From: Marinobacter adhaerens HP15
GTDB taxonomy: Bacteria; Pseudomonadota; Gammaproteobacteria; Pseudomonadales; Oleiphilaceae
Direction: 5' to 3'
Assembly (NCBI RefSeq): GCF_000166295.1
Contig: NC_017506.1
Span: forward strand, 2,790,001-2,854,000
Length of the DNA: 64,000 nucleotides
Position numbers and translations under genes: made by a program
Part shown: positions 9,144 through 17,910 of the stretch, piece by piece
Layout of the letters: each line of letters opens with the position of its first letter
Numbering within the stretch: the first letter of the stretch is position 1
Notes under the pieces: model-generated
Seen by the model: the letters and a program-made list of their open reading frames with translations, nothing else
Told to the model about the DNA's origin: nothing
Databases searched by the model: none

Positions 9144-9596
9144 ATGAAACAGATCCTGCTATTGGTCTTCGGGATACTCTTACTGCAGGGATGTCAGTCG
9201 CTGCCGCCCGCCGAAGACGAAATTGACGGAGACACCGTTTTCGTCAGCGCCAATCATTGTCTCAACGAATACCTGGATGATCTTGAGAAGGTTCATTACG
9301 GTCCGTGTCTCAAGGTCATGTCGATAAATGGCAATGAGCCGGCTGTAAGAGAAGACGGATTCATTGAACTACCGGCAGCGACAGCGCTGACCATTGGCGT
9401 GAGCTGCGTTTATCGCCACGCCGACGGCTCGCCTATTCCGGCAACCATGGAAAACGTTGACTTTGACGTGAGCAAAAACACGTTCGCAAAAGCCGGCCAA
9501 CGCTGGTATCTCCACGCTCACAAACAGGCCCGCAGAGTTGTCGGCTGTGAGCCCACCCTGTCGCGCTCGGTCTATCCCACGAATGACACAAATTAG
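9144..9596 (+). CDS. Hypothetical lipoprotein
   Basis: The 150-residue protein starts with a lipoprotein signal, MKQILLLVFGILLLQGC, with lipobox LLQG and lipidated Cys17, so it should be membrane-anchored and face the periplasm. The mature part contains four further cysteines (in ANHCLNEY, GPCLKVM, GVSCVY and VVGCEP), enough for two disulfides. I do not recognise the fold. It sits between the L,D-transpeptidase and a hydrolase gene whose start overlaps its end by 14 bases. GAGGAG precedes its ATG. A cell-envelope role is plausible from the neighbour only. Confidence 0.75.
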   Translation: MKQILLLVFGILLLQGCQSLPPAEDEIDGDTVFVSANHCLNEYLDDLEKVHYGPCLKVMSINGNEPAVREDGFIELPAATALTIGVSCVYRHADGSPIPATMENVDFDVSKNTFAKAGQRWYLHAHKQARRVVGCEPTLSRSVYPTNDTN

Positions 9597-10518
9597 TGCC
9601 GATGCGGGGTGGGACCGGGTTCTAACGCTTTCAGATGGCAGGACCCTGGCGTTCACGGACGTTGGCGACCCCCTCGGCTACCCGATTGTCTTTGGGCACG
9701 GCATGCCGGGCAGCCGTCTGGAAGGCCGCTTCTTTGATGAAAAAGCCAGGGAGCACGGGTTTCGCATCCTGACCCCCGACCGCCCCGGTATCGGCAACTC
9801 CGATTTCCAGCCAGGGCGCAAGCTGCTCGATTACCCGGCCGATATCGAGCAGCTTGCCGATTCTCTGGAATTGGCGCGATTCAGTCACATCGGCTGGTCC
9901 AGCGGCGGTTCCCGGACCCTGGCCTGCTGTTACCGACTCGCGGATCGGGTTGATCTCGGGGTCTGCCTTTCCGGGCTCACCCATTTTGCGGAATATCCAG
10001 GCTCCGGCGGACTGGTTCAGGCCACACGATGGCCGGGCCCGCAACTGGTCAGGCTCAGTCCCCGATTGACCCGGCTGGCCGTCACATTGATTGCCTGGCT
10101 ATCCAGGCGTCACCCGGGACTTTATCTCAAAGGTGCCGAGGAAATGGCCAGCAGGCATGACCGCCAGCTATTGAGGAAGCTATTGAGCGACGGCGAATTC
10201 CAGCGTGATCAGCTCATGTGTCTCAACAGTGGCGGACGAGCCATTACCACCGATTTACTGACCGAACTTGGAAACTGGGGGTTCAGTCTTCGCGATGTCC
10301 GGACCCCGGTATTCATCTACCAGGGCGAGGAGGATCCATTCGTGCCCATGGACTACGCTCGCCACCTCGCCAAAAATCTACCAGTCGCGGAGCTGACCCC
10401 GATGCCAGGCCTCGGGCATCTGTACCCGCTTTGCCGGGACTTTCAGGATCAACTTTTTCAACGTCTCACTCGGCAGCTGGACCGCCATCAAACAAAGGAG
10501 TCACAGACACCATCATGA
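9583..10518 (+). CDS. Alpha/beta hydrolase
   Basis: The 311-residue protein has the alpha/beta-hydrolase layout: the oxyanion region VFGHGMPGSRLEG near residue 38, the nucleophile elbow GWSSGGS (GxSxG) near 105, a likely acid in GEEDPFVP near 265, and the histidine in GLGHLYP near 290. It resembles general esterase or peptidase-like hydrolases, with substrate unknown. The start at 9583 was preferred because MTQISADAGWDRVLTLSDGR leads directly into the fold; an in-frame ATG at 9538 would lie deep inside the lipoprotein gene. Its stop overlaps the start of the SelW-like gene (ATGA), implying translational coupling. Confidence 0.85.
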   Translation: MTQISADAGWDRVLTLSDGRTLAFTDVGDPLGYPIVFGHGMPGSRLEGRFFDEKAREHGFRILTPDRPGIGNSDFQPGRKLLDYPADIEQLADSLELARFSHIGWSSGGSRTLACCYRLADRVDLGVCLSGLTHFAEYPGSGGLVQATRWPGPQLVRLSPRLTRLAVTLIAWLSRRHPGLYLKGAEEMASRHDRQLLRKLLSDGEFQRDQLMCLNSGGRAITTDLLTELGNWGFSLRDVRTPVFIYQGEEDPFVPMDYARHLAKNLPVAELTPMPGLGHLYPLCRDFQDQLFQRLTRQLDRHQTKESQTPS

Positions 10519-10805
10519 CCAACAAAATCGATATCCACTATTGCACCGGTTGCCGCTGGCTTCTGCGCTCGGCCTGGATGGCGCAGGAGCTGCTGACAAC
10601 CTTCGAAGGCGAGATCAGTGAATTGAGCCTGCACCCCGGCACTGGCGGTATTTTCGAGGTATGGGTCAATGGCAAGCGGGTCTGGTCCCGCAAGCAAGAC
10701 AGCGGCTTCCCGGAAATTACCAAACTCAAGCAATTGGTTCGCGACCAGGTTGCACCGGAACGCTCCCTTGGCCATTCCGACACCAAAACCGGCACCTCAG
10801 AATAA
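10515..10805 (+). CDS. SelT/SelW/SelH (Rdx) family protein, cysteine form
   Basis: The 96-residue thioredoxin-like protein begins MTNKIDIHYCTGCRWLLRSAWMAQELL. The redox motif is CxxC (Cys10, Cys13), where many relatives have selenocysteine at the second position; no in-frame TGA is present, so this is the all-cysteine version. The pattern ELSLHPGTGGIFEVWVNGKRVWSRKQDSGFPE is diagnostic of the bacterial family. It is taken to be a cytoplasmic thiol redox protein of unknown partner. Translation is coupled to the upstream hydrolase gene. Confidence 0.9.
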   Translation: MTNKIDIHYCTGCRWLLRSAWMAQELLTTFEGEISELSLHPGTGGIFEVWVNGKRVWSRKQDSGFPEITKLKQLVRDQVAPERSLGHSDTKTGTSE

Positions 10806-10910
10806 TCATTCAAAAATACTGACAGGCTGTGTCGATATTCTTCGCTTTTAGAGAAGGCGCTGCACCCCGATAGTACTCCTCGTCCAATTCAACAACATGA
10901 AAGGGTATCT

Positions 10911-12011
10911 ATGAGCGACGTGATGCAATCCATCAAATTCAACACCATCGAGGTACCTAATCGATTCGCCCTGGCACCAATGACACGCACCAGTGCGGAG
11001 CCGGACGGCACCCCGAATGCCCTGATGGCAGACCATTACGAACGCTACGCGAGGGGCGGCTTTGGTCTGGTGATCACCGAGGGAACCTATACCGATGACA
11101 AGGCAAGCCAGGGCTATGCCAACCAGCCCGGCATCATCAACGAAGCGCAGATAGATGGCTGGAAGACCATTGTCGAACGGGTACACGCCGCAGGCAGCAA
11201 GATCATCGTTCAGTTGATGCACGCCGGCGCGCAGTTCCAGGCCAACCGTTTCACCGACCAGCCACAGGGGCCCAGCGAAGTTACCCCAAAAGGCGCCCCG
11301 CTTGGTTTCTATGGCGACCAGACTGAGTGGCAAACGCCCAGCGTCATGACCAGGACCGACATTCAGGCGGCGGTTGAAGGTTTTGCACAATCCGCCGCCA
11401 ATGCGAAAGCCGCCGGCTTCGATGGCATTGAGATTCACGGGGCCAACGGCTATCTGTTGAATCAGTTCCTGAGCACCTACTTTAACCAACGCGACGATGA
11501 GTACGGTGGGTCACTGGAAAACCGGCTGCGCCTGGTGGTTGAAGTGATCCGTGCGATTCGCGAGGCCGTTGGCGAGGACTTTACCGTAGGCATCCGCCTG
11601 TCTCAGGGCACGGTCACTGATCCAGACTACCAGCTGCCGGAAGGTGAATCCGGATTCCGTCAGATTGTGGAAGCGGTCCGCGATGCAGGTGCCGATTTCG
11701 TCCATACAACCGACGGTGACGTTAACCGGAAGCATTTTGTAGAGGGTGATGAGAGCCTGGCTGACGTGGCCGCCAGCGTTGAAGGGATCGGTCTTATCCT
11801 CAATGGCAACATTGATGAAACCAACTGCCAGGATGTGGCCAACCAGTTCCCGGACACATTGCTTGCGGTGGGCAAGAAGGCGCTCGCAAACCCGGACTTC
11901 GTGCAGCGCCTCAAAGACGGCAAAGAGATTGCAGACATCGATTTCGCGATGCTGCAACCGAAGGCCACCATTTCCAACGAGCTGGCCTGGCGCGAGCAGA
12001 ACGCCGCCTGA
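10911..12011 (+). CDS. Old Yellow Enzyme family NADH:flavin oxidoreductase (ene-reductase)
   Basis: The 366-residue FMN enzyme has OYE features: NRFALAPMTRTSAEPDGTP near residue 18, IVQLMHAGAQF near 100, and DGIEIHGANGYLLNQFLSTYFNQRDDEYGGSLENRLRL from about 170, including the substrate-binding His-x-x-Asn pair and the YGGS-x-x-x-R signature. A late LLAVGKKALANPDFVQRL element binds the FMN phosphate. Such enzymes reduce activated C=C bonds or nitro compounds with NAD(P)H. It is monocistronic, with 105 bases of non-coding DNA upstream in which I see no convincing promoter. Confidence 0.92.
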   Translation: MSDVMQSIKFNTIEVPNRFALAPMTRTSAEPDGTPNALMADHYERYARGGFGLVITEGTYTDDKASQGYANQPGIINEAQIDGWKTIVERVHAAGSKIIVQLMHAGAQFQANRFTDQPQGPSEVTPKGAPLGFYGDQTEWQTPSVMTRTDIQAAVEGFAQSAANAKAAGFDGIEIHGANGYLLNQFLSTYFNQRDDEYGGSLENRLRLVVEVIRAIREAVGEDFTVGIRLSQGTVTDPDYQLPEGESGFRQIVEAVRDAGADFVHTTDGDVNRKHFVEGDESLADVAASVEGIGLILNGNIDETNCQDVANQFPDTLLAVGKKALANPDFVQRLKDGKEIADIDFAMLQPKATISNELAWREQNAA

Positions 12012-12036
12012 TCGCTTTTCTCTCCCGAGAAATGCA

Positions 12037-12066
12037 GCCGGAGGAACCCACAGCGGGGCCTCCGGC
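12037..12066 (+). terminator. Stem-loop after the OYE gene
   Basis: GCCGGAGG (12037-12044) pairs with CCTCCGGC (12059-12066), with an inner CCC/GGG extension, 25 bases past the OYE stop. No T-tract follows, so the terminator call rests on stem strength and position. Confidence 0.45.
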
Positions 12067-12116
12067 GTAGCTACTTCAAGCTGCTATGCTGACATCACAA
12101 GCCAACGGGAGACTGA

Positions 12117-12902
12117 ATGACTTCTGACATCAGTATTGTCTGGCTGGGAACCATTGCCAGCCTGCTGGCGGGCCTTGCCAGTGGCGTGGGCGCCCTGGGT
12201 GTGTTTCTTGTCCGTACCCTCACCCATAAACTGCAGGACGGTATGCTGGCTTCAGCCGCGGGCGTGATGTTGGCGGCTTCATTTTTTTCTCTGTTACTAC
12301 CTGGCCTCGAGTACGGCGAACAGATTACTGGCGAAACCTGGACCGCCGCGCTGATTGTCATTTTCGGCCTGCTCTCCGGTGCCGCTGGCCTCTACTTTGT
12401 GCACCAGAAGCTGCCGCATCAGCACTTCGAACTGGGCCGGGAAGGATCGGACGCTTCTTACATCCGCGGCATTTGGCTCTTTATTGTCGCTATAACCCTC
12501 CACAACTTCCCCGAAGGCATGGCGGTGGGCGTCGGTTTTGCCGGCGGCGATGTCAATAATGGCTATGTTCTTGCCACCGGTATCGGACTCCAGAACATTC
12601 CGGAGGGGCTGGCCGTCGCTTTTTCGCTATTGGCCATCAACTACTCGCGAATCAAGGCCTTCAGCATTGCCCTGATGACTGGATTGGCCGAGCCACTGGG
12701 TGGTCTCTTCGGAGCGACGCTTGTCTGGCTTGCCGAGCCAATAATGCCCTGGACCCTTGGCTTCGCAGCAGGCGCCATGCTGTTCATCATCAGCAATGAA
12801 ATCATCCCCGAAACCCATCACCGGCAATGGAAAATCATGTCCACCTTCTGCCTGATGGGCGGTTTTGCCGTGATGATGTTCCTGGATGCTACGTTGGGCT
12901 AA
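12117..12902 (+). CDS. ZIP family metal transporter
   Basis: The 261-residue inner-membrane protein has about eight hydrophobic segments and the two ZIP metal-site motifs in adjacent helices: HNFPEGMAVG near residue 130 and NIPEGLAVAF near 160. The family moves zinc, iron or manganese into the cytoplasm. An internal SGAAGLYFVHQKLPHQHFELG loop near residue 85-105 is histidine-rich, as in ZupT-like members. The metal cannot be decided from sequence. Its last 14 bases overlap the end of the convergent LysR gene. Confidence 0.92.
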   Translation: MTSDISIVWLGTIASLLAGLASGVGALGVFLVRTLTHKLQDGMLASAAGVMLAASFFSLLLPGLEYGEQITGETWTAALIVIFGLLSGAAGLYFVHQKLPHQHFELGREGSDASYIRGIWLFIVAITLHNFPEGMAVGVGFAGGDVNNGYVLATGIGLQNIPEGLAVAFSLLAINYSRIKAFSIALMTGLAEPLGGLFGATLVWLAEPIMPWTLGFAAGAMLFIISNEIIPETHHRQWKIMSTFCLMGGFAVMMFLDATLG

Positions 12903-13797
12903 CCGCCCAGACACCCGCCAGGGCTTCCAGAGCCTCCGCGATCAGAGGCTCGCCCTGTCGGTCCTGGTGCCATACGAAACTGAGCGCGCAAGGCAACTGC
13001 AACCCGTCAACAATTTCCAGGCCGGTTTCCTGGCGCTCAGCCATCGCCAATGCATCCCGCGCGAGACTCAAACCCACACCTGCCCTGACCAGATCCAGCA
13101 TGCACGCCTCCTGGTCGACCTGGGCTACGCCCCGGGGCATTAACCCCATGGGTTCCAGAGTGCCTTTAAGCAGCCGGTGATGAACGGAGTCTTCTGGAGT
13201 CACAATCCAGGGCATAGCTGCCAAGTCCGACCACTGGGCCGACCGAAGCCTCGGCCCCCAACCCGCCGGCGCAACCACATAGTAGTGAAACCGGGTCAGC
13301 TCACGGTGAACCACGTCCGGCGCCAGTGCACCTGGCCCGACGCCTGGCGGCGCCAGAAAAAAACCGACATCGAGGCGGCCATCCCTGACCTGTTCCAACA
13401 CGCTGCCACTCATACCCTGACGCAGCTCGGTTTCCAGTTGTGGCGCCCGTTCCACCAGGCGGTGCAGAAACGCCCCGAGACGGATAAATTCCGGATCCAC
13501 GATGGTACCAATCCGCAACCGCCCTCGAAGTGTGTTATGCAATGCCCGGGCGCTCTGCTCAAACGCCGCCATGGCAGCGAGTGCTTTTTCAGCCGAAGGC
13601 AAGAGAGCCTGACCATCGGGGGTCAACACCAGACCCTGGGGCTTGCGCAGGAACAGTTTGAGTTCCAGTTCGTCCTGCAGTTGCTTGAGCTTGAGGCTGA
13701 CGGCGGGCTGAGTCAGATGGAGGCGAGTGGCGGCGCGGCTTACACTGCCCTCACGGGCGACAGTAACGAACGCCCGAAGGCTCTGAAGGGGGTACAT
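12889..13797 (-). CDS. LysR family transcriptional regulator
   Basis: The 302-residue regulator has the N-terminal winged helix-turn-helix (MYPLQSLRAFVTVAREGSVSRAATRLHLTQPAVSLKLKQLQDELELKLF, residues 1-49) and a periplasmic-binding-protein-like effector domain from about 90. It is divergent from the methylmalonate-semialdehyde dehydrogenase gene, 186 bases apart, with a LysR-type palindrome in between, so it most likely controls that operon and itself. The inducer is unknown. Confidence 0.92.
   Translation of the reverse strand: MYPLQSLRAFVTVAREGSVSRAATRLHLTQPAVSLKLKQLQDELELKLFLRKPQGLVLTPDGQALLPSAEKALAAMAAFEQSARALHNTLRGRLRIGTIVDPEFIRLGAFLHRLVERAPQLETELRQGMSGSVLEQVRDGRLDVGFFLAPPGVGPGALAPDVVHRELTRFHYYVVAPAGWGPRLRSAQWSDLAAMPWIVTPEDSVHHRLLKGTLEPMGLMPRGVAQVDQEACMLDLVRAGVGLSLARDALAMAERQETGLEIVDGLQLPCALSFVWHQDRQGEPLIAEALEALAGVWAVSPT
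12895..12909. terminator. Short stem with the ZIP stop codon in its loop
   Basis: TGGGC (12895-12899) pairs with GCCCA (12905-12909), leaving TAACC as the loop. TAA at 12900-12902 is the ZIP stop. The stem lies inside the 14-base overlap of two convergent genes and their flank. Only 5 bp long, so weak evidence for termination. Confidence 0.25.
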
Positions 13798-13819
13798 AAG
13801 CGTCTCGTTTCAGGTTCTC

Positions 13820-13840
13820 GATATAAGCTCACCTTATATC
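13820..13840. promoter_or_regulatory. LysR-type operator palindrome
   Basis: GATATAAG and CTTATATC form a perfect 8-bp inverted repeat around a 5-base centre, and the repeat contains the T-N11-A pattern typical of LysR sites. It starts 22 bases upstream of the LysR start codon, in the divergent gap before mmsA, as expected of an autoregulatory recognition site. Confidence 0.65.
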
Positions 13841-13983
13841 TGGCTTTTGAAAATCTCAATTGCTTTCCCCCTTTGCCACACCTAACCTGCATGGTCAGAA
13901 ATTACCCAAAGCTCCTTAAGGGCCCTTAGCAGAATGCATTTCTGCCATTTCGAGCGGCCAATCGCGAAAAGACAGAGGCATCC

Positions 13984-15495
13984 ATGACCAACGCAACCAT
14001 CCAGCATTATATCAATGGCGAAATATCTCTCGGCACATCCAGCCAGTCCCAGGACGTGTTCAATCCGGCCACCGGACAGGTCACAGGCCGCGTAGCTCTG
14101 GCCGGCCGTGAGGACGTAGACGCCGCTGTTGCTGCCGCCGATGCTGCATTCCCCGCCTGGGCCGACACACCGCCCATTCGCCGGGCCAGGGTCATGTTCA
14201 AGTTTCTGGAACTGTTGAACACCCACAAGGATGACCTGGCCCGCGCCATCACCGCGGAGCATGGCAAGGTATTCACGGACGCCCAGGGCGAAGTAGCCCG
14301 GGGCATCGACATCGTCGAGTTCGCCTGCGGCATTCCCCAGCTTCTGAAAGGCGATTACACCGAGCAGGTCAGCACGGGTATCGATAACTGGACCACCCGC
14401 CAGCCCCTGGGCGTGGTCGCCGGCGTTACCCCGTTCAACTTCCCGGCGATGGTGCCCATGTGGATGTTTCCGGTAGCCATTGCGGCAGGCAACACCTTTG
14501 TCCTGAAGCCCAGCCCGCTCGACCCGAGCGCTTCCCTGATGATTGCCGACCTGCTGAAACAGGCCGGCCTGCCCGATGGCGTGTTTAATGTGGTTCAGGG
14601 CGACAAGGATGCGGTGAACGCCCTGATCGAACATCCGGATGTCCAGGCCCTGAGTTTTGTCGGATCCACCCCGATTGCCAATCTGCTTTACGAGAAAGGC
14701 GCCAAGCACGGCAAGCGCATTCAGGCCCTCGGCGGGGCCAAGAACCACATGGTGGTGATGCCGGACGCCGATCTCGACAAAGCAGTCGATGCCCTGATCG
14801 GCGCCGCCTACGGCAGTGCCGGCGAGCGCTGCATGGCCATCAGTGTGGCGGTGCTTGTCGGGGATGTTGCGGACAAGATCGTGCCAAGACTGGCCGAGCG
14901 GGCCCGAAGCCTGAAAGTGAAAAACGGCGAACAGCTGGATGCCGAGATGGGCCCGATTGTTACCGCCGCCGCACACCAGCGCATTACCGGCTACATTGAC
15001 AAGGGTGTGGCGGAAGGTGCCGAGCTGGTCGTGGATGGCCGGGGGTTCGATGCCTCGAACACCGGCGATGGCTGCGCCGATGGTTTCTGGATGGGCGGTT
15101 CACTGTTTGATCACGTCACGCCCGATATGACGATCTATCGTGAAGAAATCTTCGGACCGGTTCTGGCCTGTGTCCGGGTACCCGATATCGCCACGGCGAT
15201 TCGTCTGATCAACGACCATGAATTCGGCAACGGTGTCAGCTGCTTCACCGAGAGCGGCAGCGTGGCCCGGGAATTTGGCCGCCGAATCCAGGTCGGCATG
15301 GTCGGGATTAACGTACCCATTCCCGTACCCATGGCGTGGCACGGCTTTGGCGGCTGGAAGCGCTCGATGTTTGGCGACACCCACGCCTATGGCGAAGAGG
15401 GCGTGAAATTCTACACGCGCCAGAAATCCATCATGCAGCGCTGGTCCGATTCCATTGATGCCGGTGCGGAATTTGTGATGCCGACCGCCAAGTAA
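13984..15495 (+). CDS. mmsA: CoA-acylating methylmalonate-semialdehyde dehydrogenase
   Basis: The 503-residue enzyme oxidises methylmalonate semialdehyde (or malonate semialdehyde) to propionyl-CoA (or acetyl-CoA) with NAD and CoA, in valine, beta-alanine or inositol catabolism. Family-specific features are the IQHYINGE start, [21 protein letters not shown] near residue 140, the catalytic Cys283 in [15 protein letters not shown], and the C-terminal [26 protein letters not shown]. Length matches the family. The GMC oxidoreductase gene follows after 28 bases, so the two form an operon, probably run by the divergent LysR. Confidence 0.94.
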   Translation: MTNATIQHYINGEISLGTSSQSQDVFNPATGQVTGRVALAGREDVDAAVAAADAAFPAWADTPPIRRARVMFKFLELLNTHKDDLARAITAEHGKVFTDAQGEVARGIDIVEFACGIPQLLKGDYTEQVSTGIDNWTTRQPLGVVAGVTPFNFPAMVPMWMFPVAIAAGNTFVLKPSPLDPSASLMIADLLKQAGLPDGVFNVVQGDKDAVNALIEHPDVQALSFVGSTPIANLLYEKGAKHGKRIQALGGAKNHMVVMPDADLDKAVDALIGAAYGSAGERCMAISVAVLVGDVADKIVPRLAERARSLKVKNGEQLDAEMGPIVTAAAHQRITGYIDKGVAEGAELVVDGRGFDASNTGDGCADGFWMGGSLFDHVTPDMTIYREEIFGPVLACVRVPDIATAIRLINDHEFGNGVSCFTESGSVAREFGRRIQVGMVGINVPIPVPMAWHGFGGWKRSMFGDTHAYGEEGVKFYTRQKSIMQRWSDSIDAGAEFVMPTAK

Positions 15496-15523
15496 CTAGA
15501 GAACCAGCAGCGGAGAAAACGCC

Positions 15524-17194
15524 ATGTCCGACAACAACAATGCGACGGGACATCAGGAGTTCGATTACATCATTATCGGCGCCGGCACTGCCGGCTGCCT
15601 GCTGGCCAACCGGCTGAGCGCAAACCCGGAGAATCGGGTGCTACTGATCGAGGCTGGCGGACGGGATAACTACCACTGGATTCATATCCCGGTGGGCTAC
15701 CTGTACTGCATCGACAATCCGCGAACAGACTGGCGTTTCCGTACCGAGCCCGATCCTGGCCTGAACGGCCGATCTCTCATCTACCCCCGCGGCAAGACTC
15801 TGGGAGGCTGCTCCAGCATCAACGGAATGCTCTATATTCGTGGCCAGGCCCGGGATTACCAGCAGTGGGCCGAAATTACAGGCGAGGACGCCTGGAACTG
15901 GGACAACTGCCTTCCCGATTTCATGCGCCACGAAGATCACTACCGCCTTGATGAGGGCGGCGATGCCGATCCGGAGCACCGCAAGTACCACGGTCACGGC
16001 GGGGAATGGCGTGTGGAGCATCAGCGCCTGAAGTGGAAAGTGCTGGAGGACTTTGCCACTGCCTGCGTCGAGGCGGGCATACCCCGGACCCGGGATTTCA
16101 ACCGCGGCGACAACGAGGGCGTGGATTACTTTGAGGTGAACCAGCGCTCCGGCTGGCGCTGGAATACGTCCAAAGCGTTCCTGAGGAACGCGGAAAAGCG
16201 TTCCAACCTGACCCTGTGGCACTCAACCCATGTATTAGGGCTCGAGACAGAAAACGCCGGCTCCGGACCTCGCTGTGTCGGCGTTCGGGTCGAGCGGTCT
16301 GGCGGAGATGACGTTATCGCCCGGGCAAAACGGGAAGTCATCCTGTCCGCTGGCGCCATTGGCTCCCCGCAGCTGCTGCAACTCTCGGGCATTGGTCCCG
16401 CCCACCTCCTCAAGGAACACGGAATTGATGTAGTTGCCGACCTGCCCGGCGTTGGCGAGAACCTCCAGGATCACTTGCAGATCCGGTCTGTGTACAAGGT
16501 GAAAGGGGTCACAACGCTGAACACCATGGCCAACTCCCTGATCGGCAAGGCCAGGATCGGCCTGGAATACCTGCTTACACGCTCGGGGCCGATGAGTATG
16601 GCGCCCTCACAGCTGTGTCTGTTTACCCGCAGTTCCGAGGAATACGATTACGCCAACATCGAATACCATGTGCAGCCCCTTAGCCTGGACGCCTTCGGGC
16701 AGCCGCTTCACAATTTCCCGGCCATCACCGCCAGCGTTTGCAATCTGAACCCCACCAGCCGGGGCACGGTGCGCATCCGCAGCAACGATCCAAAACAGGC
16801 ACCGGCGATATCCCCCAATTACCTGAGCACGCCGGAAGACCGGAAAGTCGCGGCAGACTCTTTGCGGGTGACGCGCCGTATTGCCGAACAGCCTGCCTTC
16901 ATGCAATACCAGCCGGAGGAATTCAAACCCGGACTTGAGTACCAGACCGACGACGAATTGGCAAAGCTGGCGGGCGACATCGGCACCACAATCTTTCACC
17001 CGGTGGGCACTACCCGAATGGGGCGAGCCGATGACGAACAGGCAGTGGTGGACCCGCACCTGAGGGTCCGGGGCGTAGCAGGATTGCGCGTGGTGGATGC
17101 CGGAGTAATGCCCACCATCACCAGCGGCAACACCAATTCGCCAACCCTGATGATTGCCGAGAAGGCCGCCAGGTGGATTCTGGCGGGTGATTGA
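15524..17194 (+). CDS. GMC family oxidoreductase (choline dehydrogenase-like FAD alcohol dehydrogenase)
   Basis: The 556-residue protein has the FAD-binding YIIIGAGTAGCLLANRLS at residues 16-33, the GMC signature GKTLGGCSSINGMLYIRGQ near 90, the second signature ILSAGAIGSPQLLQLSGIG near 275, and a C-terminal HPVGTTRMG with the catalytic histidine near 490. It oxidises a primary alcohol to an aldehyde. Being co-transcribed with mmsA, it may supply the semialdehyde that MmsA consumes; the alcohol itself is unknown. It does not sit with betaine aldehyde dehydrogenase, so choline is not the obvious substrate. Confidence 0.92.
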   Translation: MSDNNNATGHQEFDYIIIGAGTAGCLLANRLSANPENRVLLIEAGGRDNYHWIHIPVGYLYCIDNPRTDWRFRTEPDPGLNGRSLIYPRGKTLGGCSSINGMLYIRGQARDYQQWAEITGEDAWNWDNCLPDFMRHEDHYRLDEGGDADPEHRKYHGHGGEWRVEHQRLKWKVLEDFATACVEAGIPRTRDFNRGDNEGVDYFEVNQRSGWRWNTSKAFLRNAEKRSNLTLWHSTHVLGLETENAGSGPRCVGVRVERSGGDDVIARAKREVILSAGAIGSPQLLQLSGIGPAHLLKEHGIDVVADLPGVGENLQDHLQIRSVYKVKGVTTLNTMANSLIGKARIGLEYLLTRSGPMSMAPSQLCLFTRSSEEYDYANIEYHVQPLSLDAFGQPLHNFPAITASVCNLNPTSRGTVRIRSNDPKQAPAISPNYLSTPEDRKVAADSLRVTRRIAEQPAFMQYQPEEFKPGLEYQTDDELAKLAGDIGTTIFHPVGTTRMGRADDEQAVVDPHLRVRGVAGLRVVDAGVMPTITSGNTNSPTLMIAEKAARWILAGD

Positions 17195-17284
17195 GCATTG
17201 AACTGATTGCAGTTTCCAGGTTTTTACCGGCGGACAGGCTGCTAGAATCGGCAGCCTGTTTCAATTGCAAAGGACTGATCCACC

Positions 17285-17905
17285 ATGACGCTTGCCACCT
17301 GGCTGACTGTTGTCACCATCTGCGTTCTGGGTGCTATGTCCCCGGGACCCTCGCTGGCACTGGTGCTCAAGCAGACGCTCACCGGTGGTCGGCGCAATGG
17401 CATCATCACCGCTCTCAGCCATGGCATCGGTGTCGGCATCTATGCCTTTCTGAGCATCCTCGGGCTCGCCGCCATCATCACGGCCTCGCCAACGGCGTTT
17501 TCAATTCTGCAATGGGGCGGCGCCCTGTACCTGGCCTGGCTGGGCGTGAAAGGACTGATGGCAAAGCGGCAGGCGGATGACGAACTGCCCGAGCCGCCCA
17601 CCACCAAAAGTGCGGCCCGTGACGGTTTTCTGATTGCCTTCTTCAACCCGAAAATCGCGGTATTCTTCCTGGCCCTATTCAGTCAGGTCGTGGGCACCGA
17701 CACCAGCCTGATGGCCAAGTTCGGCTATGCCGCAACCGCCCTTGTCATTGATACCAGCTGGTACCTGATCGTCGCCTGGCTGTTCTCCAACCCGAAATGG
17801 CTGACCCTGCTCAGACAGAAAGCCGTGTGGTTCGAGCGTATCTTCGGGGCCATTCTCATTGGCCTGGCCGGCCGTCTGGTTGTCGGCATTCTGAACGGGA
17901 AATAA
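17285..17905 (+). CDS. LysE/RhtB family amino acid exporter
   Basis: The 206-residue inner-membrane protein has about six hydrophobic segments and the family start MSPGPSLALVLKQTLTGGRRNGIITALSHGIGVGIY. A conserved FLIAFFNPKIAVFFLALFSQ stretch lies near residue 120. The family exports amino acids such as threonine, homoserine or lysine. It lies 90 bases downstream of the GMC gene and may belong to that operon or have its own promoter. Confidence 0.9.
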   Translation: MTLATWLTVVTICVLGAMSPGPSLALVLKQTLTGGRRNGIITALSHGIGVGIYAFLSILGLAAIITASPTAFSILQWGGALYLAWLGVKGLMAKRQADDELPEPPTTKSAARDGFLIAFFNPKIAVFFLALFSQVVGTDTSLMAKFGYAATALVIDTSWYLIVAWLFSNPKWLTLLRQKAVWFERIFGAILIGLAGRLVVGILNGK

Positions 17906-17910
17906 CCGGC

